NCBI RefSeq assembly: GCF_010367455.1
Contig: NZ_WRPR01000035.1
Location: forward strand, 1 to 47,804
From: Candidatus Laterigemmans baculatus
GTDB lineage: Bacteria > Planctomycetota > Planctomycetia > Pirellulales > Pirellulaceae
Length of the DNA stretch: 47,804 nucleotides
Direction of reading: 5' to 3'
Both the position numbers and the translations under genes were made by a program. This document shows, in pieces, positions 25,472-37,255 of this stretch. Every line of letters begins with the position of its first letter. The stretch's first letter is position 1. A model generated the notes under the pieces. That model saw only the letters and a list, made by a program, of their open reading frames with translations, had not been told where the DNA came from and did no database searches.

Positions 25472-27883
25472 CTACCGACGATACGGGTTCTCCGGCAGCG
25501 GGGCTTCGTTGTCGGCCGGGGCTTCATAGCTAGCCCCTGCTTCGTAGCTAGCGGGGGCGTTGAGGCCCATCGCCTGGCTGCCGCCGGCTCGCCGGACCGC
25601 CGGTGCGGTCGTCGGCTGGCTGGCTCCATCCCCCGGTGCCGGGAGCGATTCGATCGCCGGTCCACTCGGCATCTGCAGCTCTTCCATCGAATCGGCCGCC
25701 GGGAGATTTTCGCTGGTCACTCCCGAACCGACCGGAGCCTCGCTGTGGTCGATCACCGAAGTGCCTTCGATCACGGTGCTGTCAATCACGGTGCCGTCAA
25801 TCGATTCGGTGCCCAGGATCACGCCGTCGGCGATGCCATGCGGAGCGAGAGCCGAGGGGAGCACTTCGACCGGTTCGGTAACCGGCCCGGTGCGGACCAC
25901 GTTGGGACGCGTCACACCGTAGTTGTAGTAGTGTCCGGCACTTCGCTCGCGGGCTCGCTCCAGGGCGTCCCAGTAGGCTTTCTTGGGCCAGGGTCCTTCT
26001 TCGAGCTTGATGTTGTTGTTTTCCAGCAGCGTTCCCTTGAGGAAGTGCACGTAGGAGAGCGTCTTGTTGTATTCGCCGAGGGCCCGGTAGTAGCCGATCT
26101 GGGCGGTCGACCGCCGCAGCTGGCTTTGCAGCACCACGTTGATCGTGTCGACGTTGTTACGGTAGCTGGCCAAGCGAGCTTCGACTTCCTCTTCGGCGGC
26201 GTTGAGCTGCTGAGCGAAGGTCTGGATCTGACGGTAGTGCGTCTCGAGCTTGGCAATCGCTCCGGCCAATTGGTGGTCGAGGAGGCGTTCTTGTTCTTGG
26301 ATGAAGGCGGCTTCCTTGGAGATCGCGAACTTCGCACCATTGATCCGAGCCAGCTCGCGGCGTTTCCCGATCGCCGCCGGAGTGAACTCGATGCGGGCGC
26401 CGATTTCGCCGTAGTTGCCTTCGGTCAGCCCCGCCAAGGCGGAAGAACCGGGAGCCGGAAAGTTCGCTCCGTCACCGCGGCTCGGGTCGCCGAGGTTGTC
26501 CCCCACGCCGACCGCACGAGCGGTGAACGAAAGGTCGAGCTGCGGCAACAGCTGGTTCTTGGCGGCGATCAATTCCAGCTCACGCTGCTTGAGCCGGACC
26601 TTCGAGCGACGGACTTCGGGGCTCAGGTACAGAGCCTGCGTCTTCGCTTCGAACCAATCGAATTCGACGTGAGCGATCACCGGCTCATCCACCGGCCGAA
26701 TCAGCCGTCCGTCGGTCGACGCCAAACCGGTCAGCTCACGCAGCCGCCGTTCGGCTCCGTACACTCCGTCGGGATCGAAACCGGCCACGTTCGAGCCGGC
26801 CAACGCCGCCTGCAGCCGACCGCGGAATTCGAAGTACTGGTTCTCGGCCTGCTTCAGGTCCTGAACGGTGCCGGTTCCTTGCTGCAGTTGCAGGGCGGCG
26901 AAGCGGGCGGTCACCTGGGTGCTGTTGCGGCCAACGATCTCGGTCTCCACGTTGCGGTAGGCGACGTACAGGTTCCAGTAGGCGACTTCGACGTCGCGGA
27001 CCAGGTTGCGGACCTGCGTCTCGAATTCGGCGATCGAGATGTCTTCGTTGAGGCTCGCCAGGACGACCGGAATTCGGTTGACCAGAGCCCCGCGGCCACG
27101 CATCAACGGGTGGGTGATCTGAGCCTCGACGATCGCCGTCCAGTCGCTCGGCACGGCCCGAGCCCCGGCGGTCCCTCCGGTCGGGATGTTGTTCCACGAG
27201 TACAGGACTTGCTGACGCAGCGTGGCAATGCCGCCGGTCGCGAGCCGCTTGGAGATCGCCAGCTGCTGCGTCCCGTCCTGGGCCTGGAACTGCTGCGGGT
27301 TGAAGACGTTGTTGGCGCCGACGTTGCGAGGCCGGTCGGTCGTGTTGTAGCTGATGAAGCCGCTGACCTGCGCATCGAACTCGGCCAACGCGTCCTCGAC
27401 CCCACCGATCTGGTTCGCCCGCTGCACGCCCCGAGCGAGAATGCGGTTGCCGTTGCCATCGATGGTCAGCGGAATCGATTGCGTCGAAGACTGCTGCAAG
27501 GCCACGTCGAAGACGCTGCCGAACTGGTCCGACGTCCCGCTGACGAACTGGGCCGCGACGCTTTGACGCTGCTCGGCCGTCCCCGCGACGGTGACGAAGA
27601 AGCGGGCGTTCTGCAGCGCCTGGGCGACGCACTCTTCGAGCGTCAGATCCCAGTACTCGTAGTTGTGGTTGCCGAGGGTCAACGGCGGCAAGGCCTGCGT
27701 CGTCTCCTCCAAGCTGGCCACGTCCACGTCGGGATACTCGATCTCGGTGGCGCGATCCAGGTAATGGCGAAGCTCCGGACTTTCGTTCAGAAAAAACGGC
27801 TGGGTCGGGGTGCACCCGGTGGCCAGCAGCGCCATGACGTAAAGCTGAACGTAAGTCGCGACGCGAATGAGCGAGCGATTCAT
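25472..27883 (-). CDS. TolC-family outer-membrane efflux lipoprotein
   Basis: 803 aa from the ATG at 27883. The signal peptide (MNRSLIRVATYVQLYVMALL) is followed by a lipobox-like ATGC (Cys24). Two TolC/OEP repeats are visible. The first contains LTLEECVAQALQNARFFVTVA and VAYWNLYVAYRNVETEIVGR; the second contains ALYLSPEVRRSKVRLKQREL and LDHQLAGAIAKLETHYRQIQ (helical coiled-coil barrel segments). A C-terminal Pro/Glu-rich extension of about 130 residues ('VILGTESIDGTVIDSTVIEG') is beyond the usual 450-500 aa and is probably disordered. It would form the outer-membrane channel for tripartite exporters; the adaptor and permease at 12.1-16.5 kb are one possible partner, but this is not shown. 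It is convergent with rpoD. Confidence 0.9.
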   Translation of the reverse strand: MNRSLIRVATYVQLYVMALLATGCTPTQPFFLNESPELRHYLDRATEIEYPDVDVASLEETTQALPPLTLGNHNYEYWDLTLEECVAQALQNARFFVTVAGTAEQRQSVAAQFVSGTSDQFGSVFDVALQQSSTQSIPLTIDGNGNRILARGVQRANQIGGVEDALAEFDAQVSGFISYNTTDRPRNVGANNVFNPQQFQAQDGTQQLAISKRLATGGIATLRQQVLYSWNNIPTGGTAGARAVPSDWTAIVEAQITHPLMRGRGALVNRIPVVLASLNEDISIAEFETQVRNLVRDVEVAYWNLYVAYRNVETEIVGRNSTQVTARFAALQLQQGTGTVQDLKQAENQYFEFRGRLQAALAGSNVAGFDPDGVYGAERRLRELTGLASTDGRLIRPVDEPVIAHVEFDWFEAKTQALYLSPEVRRSKVRLKQRELELIAAKNQLLPQLDLSFTARAVGVGDNLGDPSRGDGANFPAPGSSALAGLTEGNYGEIGARIEFTPAAIGKRRELARINGAKFAISKEAAFIQEQERLLDHQLAGAIAKLETHYRQIQTFAQQLNAAEEEVEARLASYRNNVDTINVVLQSQLRRSTAQIGYYRALGEYNKTLSYVHFLKGTLLENNNIKLEEGPWPKKAYWDALERARERSAGHYYNYGVTRPNVVRTGPVTEPVEVLPSALAPHGIADGVILGTESIDGTVIDSTVIEGTSVIDHSEAPVGSGVTSENLPAADSMEELQMPSGPAIESLPAPGDGASQPTTAPAVRRAGGSQAMGLNAPASYEAGASYEAPADNEAPLPENPYRR

Positions 27884-28397
27884 CCCGATGGCTTCCTTGC
27901 CCGACGTTGTCCCGTTGCCCCTCCCGTGAGACCATCTCACAGGAATGAGGCCGCAGACGTACTGGTGGAAGCCCCCCTTAACGAGCCCAACACGCTTTCG
28001 AAAAAGCGGCGATAGACTCGTCCCCGCAAACGTTATCGACGCCCCACCTGGTAAACTTTGACGATTCGGAAAGATTTTCGGATTCTGCGGGGAAGCCCAT
28101 CTCCTGGGGGATATCCCGCTTCGTTTAACGGCAAGCCGCAGGCGACTGCTTTTTAAAACACCGACGCCTGCGGCTTGCCGTTAAACGAATGAACACTGCC
28201 CAGGCTTTCGGCCCCTGCCCCTCACCAAAAAACTTCCATTTCTGCTCAGCGCTGGCCAGCGGCGGACCGATATCCATTCCTTGCGGGATGCGCAGTTGTT
28301 TTCGTTCCTTCACGGATGAAGTCGCCGAGTCGTCGTTCAAGTGGTGCCCACCGGCTGCCACGGTTCGCCGACAGACACTCTCCGCGAGGGTTCTGCA
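27884..28397. other. Divergent intergenic region, TolC-like / unknown secreted gene
   Basis: About 510 bp between divergent genes. It contains family-1 hairpin copy B (28121-28188). The rest shows no gene. Promoters for both sides must lie here, but none can be assigned confidently by eye. Confidence 0.5.
28121..28188. repeat. Family-1 palindromic hairpin, copy B
   Basis: The arms at 28121-28146 and 28163-28188 (26 bases, one mismatch) surround a loop containing CTTTTTAAAA. The arm is identical to that of copy A (20832). It lies in a divergent promoter region. Confidence 0.9.
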
Positions 28398-29096
28398 GTG
28401 CGATCGCTTCTCATCCCAGCAGGCCTCATCGCCTGCGGCGTGCTCGCCGCGTTGCCCTTTCGCCGCTCAGCCGCACCGCCGGTCGCCGCCACCGCTTCAC
28501 CGCCAGCTGTCGACGCTCCGGGCTTGCCCGAGACCGTCACCCCGCTCCGCGAGATGCCGCTGAGCGACGACCTGGCTCCCTCGGCGGCGAGCAATCCTCC
28601 CCGCTTTCGCAGCCGCTTCGCATCGGCTCCCATTCCCGCGGTCAGTCCCTACGAGCCAGTGCTCGACAAGCTGCCGTCGAGCTATCACGAGGTCGCCATC
28701 CCGCTGGCGCTGCCGGCCGACCCGGGTAACCTGCTCCGCCCGGCAGCCACTGCCCCCGAAGCGGCTGCCCCTGAAGCGGCAGCTCCCGAGCCGACTGCGA
28801 TCGCCCGCCACACGATGCGGCGGTTCGGAATCCCCGAGGAACCCGCGGCGGGCTGGCAGAGCGAGCAGGCGATTCCTCTGACCGAGGGGCCGCCGGCACT
28901 CGCCTCGGTCCTCGAGCAAGAGCCTGCGGCGAACCGAGTGAGCGAACCGGCCAAGCCGCTGCACAAGAGTTCACCGGAAGCTGGTCGCTTCCAGACCGTC
29001 AGCGAAACGCGCCCCACCGCGAAACCGGCGTCTCCACAGACCGATGCCACGAAGCCGGCTCCCCGCCAGCGAATGTTCATCCGCGAGCCGCAGTAG
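28398..29096 (+). CDS. Secreted or anchored Pro/Ala-rich protein of unknown function
   Basis: Starting with the GTG at 28398 the product is 232 aa and opens VRSLLIPAGLIACGVLAALP, a convincing signal peptide or anchor; an in-frame GTG at 28341 would add 19 residues. The rest is rich in Pro, Ala, Glu and Ser with an imperfect five-residue repeat (APEAA, APEAA, APEPT, about 133-147). No domain is recognised, and most of the chain is probably disordered. It lies 211 bp upstream of the dienelactone-hydrolase-like gene, separated by a hairpin. It is a real gene judging by the signal peptide and codon-consistent frame, but evidence is modest. Confidence 0.55.
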   Translation: MRSLLIPAGLIACGVLAALPFRRSAAPPVAATASPPAVDAPGLPETVTPLREMPLSDDLAPSAASNPPRFRSRFASAPIPAVSPYEPVLDKLPSSYHEVAIPLALPADPGNLLRPAATAPEAAAPEAAAPEPTAIARHTMRRFGIPEEPAAGWQSEQAIPLTEGPPALASVLEQEPAANRVSEPAKPLHKSSPEAGRFQTVSETRPTAKPASPQTDATKPAPRQRMFIREPQ

Positions 29097-29135
29097 CGTC
29101 AACTTCGGTCGCCAACGAAACCGTTCGTAGAAAAA

Positions 29136-29203
29136 TCGTTTAACGGCAAGCCGAAGGCGACTGTGTTTTAAAAAGCAGTCGCCTTCGGCTTGCCGTTAAA
29201 CGA
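29136..29203. repeat. Family-1 palindromic hairpin, copy C
   Basis: Perfect 26-bp arms at 29136-29161 and 29178-29203 flank a 16-base loop containing GTTTTAAAAA. The arm has CCGAAGG where copies A and B have CCGCAGG, and the partner arm has the matching compensatory change. It lies between two co-directional genes. Confidence 0.92.
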
Positions 29204-29307
29204 CTGGACGACGAAGCGGCCAATTCAGTTGTCCGGTGACGCGGGCAGCACAATAATCGGGGGGTTGGTTCGCTCGCCTCGCTCCTTTGCCTCAAGGAAC
29301 TCCGCGC

Positions 29308-30141
29308 ATGCTTTGTCGCCCCCCGCTGCTGACGCTCACCGTCTCCGCCTGCTTGCTCGCGGGGGTCGCGGCCCATGCCGCTCCCCCCAAGGCGCTGCCC
29401 GCTGAAGAGCGGTTGGAGAAATCGCCGCGGCATCACGAATGGGTCGAAGTCACCACGGCCTCGGGCCAAAAGATCCGACTGTTCGTCGTCTTTCCCGAAG
29501 TCGACCGGCCCACTCCGGCGGTCGTCGTGATCCACGAGAACCGGGGACTCAACGCGTGGGCCCGGAGCGTGACCGACCAATTGGCCGAAGCTGGCTACGT
29601 TGCGGTTGCCCCCGATATGCTCAGCGGGAAAGCGCCCGAGGGGGGCGGAACCGACGATTTTGCGAATGCCGACGCCGCCCGGACGGCGATCTACGAGTTG
29701 TCGGACGAGCAGGTGCGTGAAGCGCTCGACGCGACGGTCAAGTATGCTCGCGGGCTCGACGCGACGACCGAGGATGTCGTCGTGTCCGGTTTCTGCTGGG
29801 GCGGCGGCAAGGCGTTTGACTACGCGGCCGAAAATCCGTCGATCAAAGCCGCCTTTGTCTTCTACGGCACGGCTCCCGAGGCCGAGCGACTCAAGCAGGT
29901 CGAAGTTCCCGTGTATGGTTTCTACGGAGGCAACGACTTCCGCATCACCGGGCAAGTCCCGGTGGTCAGCAAGACGATGCAGGAACAGAGCAAGAAGTAC
30001 GACCCGGTCGTCTACAACGGAGCAGGGCACGGTTTCCTGCGATCGGGCGAAGCATCCGACGCGAATCCGGCCGACCGGGAAGGTCGCACCAAAGCCTGGG
30101 ACCGCTGGCTGAGCATCCTCGAAGAAATCAGCGGCGATTGA
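29308..30141 (+). CDS. Secreted dienelactone hydrolase-family alpha/beta hydrolase
   Basis: 277 aa from the ATG at 29308, which is followed by a signal peptide (LCRPPLLTLTVSACLLAGVA, cleavage after AHA). The alpha/beta-hydrolase core shows VVVIHENRGLNAWARSVTDQ, with the ENRG word typical of DLH. The nucleophile is Cys in VVSGFCWGGGKAF, the acid Asp in YGGNDFRI and the His in GAGHGFLR. This is the Cys-Asp-His triad of carboxymethylenebutenolidase. The export signal suggests a periplasmic ester or lactone substrate; the physiological one is unknown. A TTG at 29287 would extend it by seven residues and spoil the signal peptide. It is convergent with leuS. Confidence 0.92.
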   Translation: MLCRPPLLTLTVSACLLAGVAAHAAPPKALPAEERLEKSPRHHEWVEVTTASGQKIRLFVVFPEVDRPTPAVVVIHENRGLNAWARSVTDQLAEAGYVAVAPDMLSGKAPEGGGTDDFANADAARTAIYELSDEQVREALDATVKYARGLDATTEDVVVSGFCWGGGKAFDYAAENPSIKAAFVFYGTAPEAERLKQVEVPVYGFYGGNDFRITGQVPVVSKTMQEQSKKYDPVVYNGAGHGFLRSGEASDANPADREGRTKAWDRWLSILEEISGD

Positions 30142-30180
30142 GCCGACGGGGCATTTCCTCACCGTCTCGGGCGATTTTCC

Positions 30181-30253
30181 ATCAGCCGCAACGCGCTAGC
30201 GTCCGGTTCCAGCGGCGTTTTCGGGAACCGGGGGCTAGCGCCCGGCGGCTGAT
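30181..30253. repeat. Family-2 palindromic repeat, copy 2
   Basis: A 73-bp element nearly identical to 25301-25373: same ends, same CGCTAGCGTCCGGTTC and GGGGGCTAGCGCCCGG blocks, only a few changes. It occupies the 137-bp convergent gap between the hydrolase gene and leuS. Confidence 0.88.
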
Positions 30254-30278
30254 GAATCGTCCGCGTTGGCGCCGCGGT

Positions 30279-33110
<2,832 letters not shown>

Positions 33111-33278
33111 CGGAAAATCCGTTTCGCAGATCAGCTGAGGGTGCGGGGCGAGAGGTTGAGGAGCCGAGTTTATCGGACAACCAAAAAACGCGGAACAGGC
33201 GATGTCGGTAGGCCTTCTGGGCGGACCTTGCTACGATGAGATCGATACTCGGGGTAAGACGATTAGGAATAGGATCGA

Positions 33279-34082
33279 ATGCTGCACGATAAGAAACGCA
33301 CCAACTTGTTGCTCTCGGCCGCGGGTCGCGACGCGATGCGACGGGCGGGTCGCTTCAACGCCCAACTGCTCGATTTCATCCGCCCGCACGTCAAGGCGGG
33401 TGTGAAGACGAACGAGATCGATCGACTCGTCCACACCTACACGCTGGACCACGGGCACCGCCCCGCGACGCTCGGCTATCAGGGATTCACCAAGAGCTGC
33501 TGCACGAGCATCAACGAAGTTATCTGCCACGGGATCCCGGACGAGTACGAACTCCGCGAAGGCGATATCGTCAACGTCGACTTGACGACGATCGTCGACG
33601 GCTGGTTCGGCGACCAGAGCGAGACGTTTCTCATCGAACCCGTCAGCGACCAGTCGCGGGCGGTCACGCAGTGCGCCTTTGACTGCCTGTACTTGGCGAT
33701 CGAAGCCCTCACGCCCGGCTGCCGGGTCTCGACGATCGGCGAGACGATCGTTCCCGAAGCCCACCGCCGGGGCTTCACCGTCGTTCGCGAATACGTCGGC
33801 CACGGTCTCGGGCGGAACTTCCACCAAGACCCGTCGATCCCGCACTATCCGAATCGGCAGAGCCGCAGCGACCGTTTGCTGCCGGGAATGGCGTTCACCG
33901 TCGAACCGATGATCAACGCCGGCAGCCGATTCACCAAGCTCGATAAGGCCGACGGCTGGACCGTGCGGACCAAGGACGGACTCCCCTCGGCCCAGTTCGA
34001 ACACACGGTGCTGATGACCGAGGAAGGCCCCGAAATCCTCACCCACACCGAGCATGGGCCCCGCCGCGGCCATAAATTCTAG
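33279..34082 (+). CDS. map: Methionine aminopeptidase, type I
   Basis: Removes the initiator Met from nascent proteins. 267 aa. All five metal ligands are in place: Asp101 (NVDLT), Asp112 (GDQSE), His175 (GHGLG), Glu209 (FTVEP) and Glu241 (QFEHTVLMT); the substrate His is His84 (CHGIP). The ATG at 33279 gives an N-terminus slightly longer than E. coli Map. It stands alone, divergent from leuS and convergent with the SDR gene. The stop codon falls within the first unit of a 20-bp tandem repeat. Confidence 0.96.
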   Translation: MLHDKKRTNLLLSAAGRDAMRRAGRFNAQLLDFIRPHVKAGVKTNEIDRLVHTYTLDHGHRPATLGYQGFTKSCCTSINEVICHGIPDEYELREGDIVNVDLTTIVDGWFGDQSETFLIEPVSDQSRAVTQCAFDCLYLAIEALTPGCRVSTIGETIVPEAHRRGFTVVREYVGHGLGRNFHQDPSIPHYPNRQSRSDRLLPGMAFTVEPMINAGSRFTKLDKADGWTVRTKDGLPSAQFEHTVLMTEEGPEILTHTEHGPRRGHKF

Positions 34083-34130
34083 AGCCACTCCCCAAATCTC
34101 AGAGCCACTCCCCAAATTTCAGAGCCACTC
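34081..34130. repeat. 20-bp tandem repeat at the map/SDR convergent junction
   Basis: Units at 34081-34100 and 34101-34120 (AGAGCCACTCCCCAAATCTC and the same with one change) are followed by AGAGCCACTC at 34121-34130, which is the true 3' end of the SDR gene on the minus strand. The last ten bases of that gene, with ten bases downstream, appear to have been duplicated in tandem. Confidence 0.9.
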
Positions 34131-34850
34131 TTGGTGGGTCGGTTTGACCACGACCTCGGGGACGTGGGCTCGGGGTGGAAGCTGGCAGATCGTCAGCACC
34201 ACGGCGGCGACATCCTCGGGCTGCAGGATCGATTCGCGATGCGCGTCGCTGACCGGCACCGGACGGCGGTCGAGGATCGGCGTGTTGACTTCGCCCGGAT
34301 ACACGTTCGTCACCCGGACGCCATCCGCCTTGACTTCGTTTGCCGTGGCGATCGAGAGGGCCGACATCGCGAACTTCGATGCGCAGTAGACGACTCCGCC
34401 GAGGGCGCTGGCTCGCTTGCCAGCGATCGACGAGATGTTGACGACGATCCCGCTGCGGCGCTCGCGCATCGACGACAAAACCTGGTGCATGCAGCGATAG
34501 GCACCGGTGGCATTGATCCGCATCACCTCGTCCCACTGTTCGGGGCGCATCTCGGCAAAGGTGCGGTTGGCGATGTTGGTCCCCGCACTGTTGACCAAAA
34601 TGTCGATCGGACCGAGCTCGCCCGCTGCCCAGGCGAAGAATCGATCGATGCTGGCATCATCCGCCACGTCCAGGGTGTGAGCGCGAACCGGGTGCTCAGC
34701 TTCGACCGCCGCCGCGACCTGCTCGAGCGGTTCTTTGCGTCGCCCGCCGATCGCCACGCGACACCCCGCCGCCGCCAGCGACTGGGCGATCGCCGCACCG
34801 ATCCCACTCCCACCTCCGGTCACGACGACCGACTGACCATTCAAACTCAT
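34119..34850 (-). CDS. Short-chain dehydrogenase/reductase
   Basis: 243-aa classical SDR. The NAD(P) motif TGGGSGIG is at residues 11-18, followed by the GGRR dinucleotide-selectivity region. VNSAGTN is the NNAG-like motif. The catalytic triad is Ser (NISSIAG), Tyr and Lys (VVYCASKFA). PGEVNTPI is the post-active-site block. The GGRRK after beta-2 suggests NADP preference (inference). The ATG at 34850 is preceded by GGAG at a suitable distance; an upstream in-frame start would add only eight residues. The substrate is unknown, as is normal for this family. It is convergent with map. Confidence 0.93.
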   Translation of the reverse strand: MSLNGQSVVVTGGGSGIGAAIAQSLAAAGCRVAIGGRRKEPLEQVAAAVEAEHPVRAHTLDVADDASIDRFFAWAAGELGPIDILVNSAGTNIANRTFAEMRPEQWDEVMRINATGAYRCMHQVLSSMRERRSGIVVNISSIAGKRASALGGVVYCASKFAMSALSIATANEVKADGVRVTNVYPGEVNTPILDRRPVPVSDAHRESILQPEDVAAVVLTICQLPPRAHVPEVVVKPTHQEWL

Positions 34851-34998
34851 CTGAAGCTCCCTCGGCGTTAGCATGCACCCGAAACGCCCAGAAACTTAGG
34901 CGATTCCCCGAGCCGTGCACAGCCAACGGGGGGCCTTTGGCCGCACAGCAGCTGCCTTACTTGATGAAAGTGGTACCGGGCAGGCACTCCTTAACGCC

Positions 34999-35080
34999 CT
35001 TGAGCCGACGGCGCTAGCCGCGGGTTCTGCACCGGAAACGCCAGGGCTGGGAGGCCCGAGGCTAGCGCCTACGGCTCAAG
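34999..35080. repeat. Family-2 variant palindrome upstream of the RDD operon
   Basis: The ends CTTGAGCCG and CGGCTCAAG are reverse complements. Inside lie GGCGCTAGCCGCGGGTTC and GAGGCTAGCGCCTACGG. It resembles the partial element at 25381-25449. It sits about 150 bp upstream of the RDD gene start, in the divergent gap (34851-35232) that must contain the operon promoter. Confidence 0.8.
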
Positions 35081-35232
35081 GACGTCGAAGAGGGCGCGAC
35101 CTTTTTGATTTCGATGGCATTGTTGCGGGGTCCGCCGGTTCGGCCGATACTGGGCGTCTCGGCGGCCTCACGATGGTGGTCGAGCGGACGATGATTGCAG
35201 TCCTGTTTGCTCCGGTCCCAACGAAACGACGC

Positions 35233-36252
35233 ATGGCGGTCTCGGCCCCCCTGGATACCACGATCGAGGTCGTAACGCCTGAGAATATCGCGTTCGATTA
35301 CCAGTTGGCCGGTCCGTTCCGCCGGCTCCCGGCCTACCTGATCGACGTCGCCATTCGCCTGGTCACGTTTCTCGCGATCATTTTCCTGGTCATGATGAGC
35401 GGGATGCTCGCTGGAGGCTTGTTCGGCAGCGGCCTGCTCCCGGCCCTCGGCGCGGCGGTGTTGCTAATCCTGTACTTCCTCCAGGCCTGGTTCTACGGCG
35501 TTTTCTTCGAGGCCTACTTCAACGGCCGGACCCCGGGCAAGTGGATTTGCGGGCTGCGGGTGATCAGCGATGACGGGCACCCGATCACCGGAATGCAGGC
35601 TCTGATCCGCAACTTGCTCCGGGCCATCGATCTAATGCCCGCCACGACGCTCGCCGCACTCGACCCGGAAGATTCGTTCTTCGCGATGCTGCCCCTGATG
35701 ACCGGAATGGTTGGGCTGGTCACGATGCTCTCGACGCGGCGTCTGCAGCGACTGGGCGACCTGGCCGCCGGGACGATGGTCGTGATGGACGAGCGGAACT
35801 GGACGCTGCCGGTCGCCCGCGTCGACGATCTCCGCGTCCCCGCCCTCTCCAGCTTCGTGCCGGCCGACTATCGGGCGACACCGACGATGGCCAAAGCGCT
35901 CGCCAACTACGCCGAACGCCGCCTCTACTTGTCGCCGCCCCGGCGGCGGGAGATCGCTCGGCACCTGGCGGTCCCGTTGCTCGATCGCTTCGAATTCCGC
36001 CGCGATGTCGATCCCGACCTGCTGCTCTACGCAATCTACTACCGCACGTTTTTGGCCGACGGAGTCGCCGAAGCTCCCCAGCTGGGATCGCTGAGCGGGT
36101 TCAGCCCGCTCGCCAAAGACGCGCAGTTCCAAGACGCGACCGCAGCACACACAACTGCCGCCGCCGCCACTCAACCGAGCGCCACTCACACCGCCGCCAC
36201 TCAACCGAGCGCTGACCACGCGACCGCCCTTAGCCCCGAGGACCGCTCCTGA
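35233..36252 (+). CDS. RDD family membrane protein
   Basis: 339 aa from the ATG at 35233 (an ATG at 35173 is also in frame). The RDD domain occupies about 20-185. 'FRRLPAYLIDVAIRLV' carries the eponymous Arg and Asp-rich first helix. Two further helices follow around 'GLLPALGAAVLLILYFLQAW', then GRTPGKWICGLRVISDDG, a classic RDD signature, and QRLGDLAAGTMVV. The C-terminal 120 residues are soluble and end in an Ala/Thr/Gln tail with a 30-bp in-frame duplication (36161-36182 and 36191-36212, AATQPSA twice). It is the first gene of a seven-gene run; the SpoIIM-like gene starts 20 bp downstream with a good AAGGAGG. The function of RDD proteins is largely unknown; some act in ion or metabolite transport. 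Confidence 0.9.
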   Translation: MAVSAPLDTTIEVVTPENIAFDYQLAGPFRRLPAYLIDVAIRLVTFLAIIFLVMMSGMLAGGLFGSGLLPALGAAVLLILYFLQAWFYGVFFEAYFNGRTPGKWICGLRVISDDGHPITGMQALIRNLLRAIDLMPATTLAALDPEDSFFAMLPLMTGMVGLVTMLSTRRLQRLGDLAAGTMVVMDERNWTLPVARVDDLRVPALSSFVPADYRATPTMAKALANYAERRLYLSPPRRREIARHLAVPLLDRFEFRRDVDPDLLLYAIYYRTFLADGVAEAPQLGSLSGFSPLAKDAQFQDATAAHTTAAAATQPSATHTAATQPSADHATALSPEDRS

Positions 36253-36271
36253 GGAAGGAGGGCCGATCCGG

Positions 36272-37255
36272 ATGAATATTGCCAAACTGCTCGAACAGCG
36301 TCGGCTGCAGTGGACCGAGTTGGAACGGTTGTGCGGCGAGCTCGAAGTCCGCGGCCGCACCCAGCAGCGGAGCGCGGCGGCCGTCAGCCGTTTTGCCACG
36401 CTCTATCGCTCGGCCTGCGCGGATTTGGCTCTGGCGACCGCCTACCAACTCCCTCCGGCCACCGTGGCGTATCTCCACCGCTTGGTCGGGCGGGCGCACA
36501 ACCAGCTCTATCGCAGCGGCACGTCCACCTTCGCCAGCTGGGTGGACATCGTCATTCGGCAAGCCCCGCAGCGAATTTTCTCCGACCCCTGCGTGCGAGT
36601 TGCGGCGCTGTTATTTTTCGGGCTGTTCACGCTCTCGATGCTTTTTGCCTGGAACGAAACCCTGTTTCCGCAGTTCGCCGAAACGGTGCTCGGTGCCGAA
36701 CACATGACGATGATGGAATCGAGCTTCGAGGAACCGCTCGATGCGTCGATGGACCATTATCTGATGATGTCGGGATTCTACATCCAGCATAACACCGGGA
36801 TTGGATTGCAATGTTTTGCCTTTGGCATTCTGTTGATCCCCTGTCTCGTCACGCTGTCTTATAACGCCGTGGTGCTGGGCGCTTCGTTTGGCTATATGGC
36901 TCGCGACAGCGTTGCCGCGGGAGACAATTTTTTCCAATTCGTCACTGCCCACGGCCCATTCGAATTGACGGCGATCGCGCTGTCCGCTGGTGCCGGTTTA
37001 CGAATGGGGTTGGGGCTGTTCGCGACCGGCGGGTTGCGGCGAGTCGACTCGTTGCGGCTGAGCGCCCTCAAGGCAGTTCCGATCATGGCGGCGGCGGTGG
37101 TGATGTTCTTTTTAGCGGCATTTACCGAAGGCTTTATTTCGCCGAGCCCGCTGCCCTACGTGGTCAAGGCTGCCTGGGCGATCCTCTCGAGCGGATTGTT
37201 GATGTTCTATTTCGTCGTCCTCGGGTTTCCGCGGAGGGGCGACGATGCAGCTTGA
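36272..37255 (+). CDS. Stage II sporulation protein M-like (SpoIIM/DUF95) membrane protein
   Basis: 327 aa. A soluble helical head (1-105) contains WTELERLCGELEVRG, typical of bacterial SpoIIM-like proteins. Membrane helices follow at about 109-128, 185-215 and 260-320. The family motif GLQCFAFGILLIPCLVTLSY then NAVVLGASFGYMA is present, with 'HGPFELTAIALSAGAGLRMG' (the HGxxE signature) at about 230-249. The organism is not a spore-former, so the sporulation name is only historical. Shine-Dalgarno AAGGAGG at 36255-36261. Its stop lies 11 bp inside the next gene. Confidence 0.9.
   Translation: MNIAKLLEQRRLQWTELERLCGELEVRGRTQQRSAAAVSRFATLYRSACADLALATAYQLPPATVAYLHRLVGRAHNQLYRSGTSTFASWVDIVIRQAPQRIFSDPCVRVAALLFFGLFTLSMLFAWNETLFPQFAETVLGAEHMTMMESSFEEPLDASMDHYLMMSGFYIQHNTGIGLQCFAFGILLIPCLVTLSYNAVVLGASFGYMARDSVAAGDNFFQFVTAHGPFELTAIALSAGAGLRMGLGLFATGGLRRVDSLRLSALKAVPIMAAAVVMFFLAAFTEGFISPSPLPYVVKAAWAILSSGLLMFYFVVLGFPRRGDDAA

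Noticed and set aside
25745-28015. Long plus-strand frame opposite the TolC-like gene
   Set aside because: The minus strand shows a signal peptide and OEP repeats; the plus frame is a codon-bias shadow.
36272-37255. Evidence for sporulation in this organism
   Set aside because: The SpoIIM-like fold is widespread in non-sporulating bacteria in this operon type; no other sporulation gene is seen.
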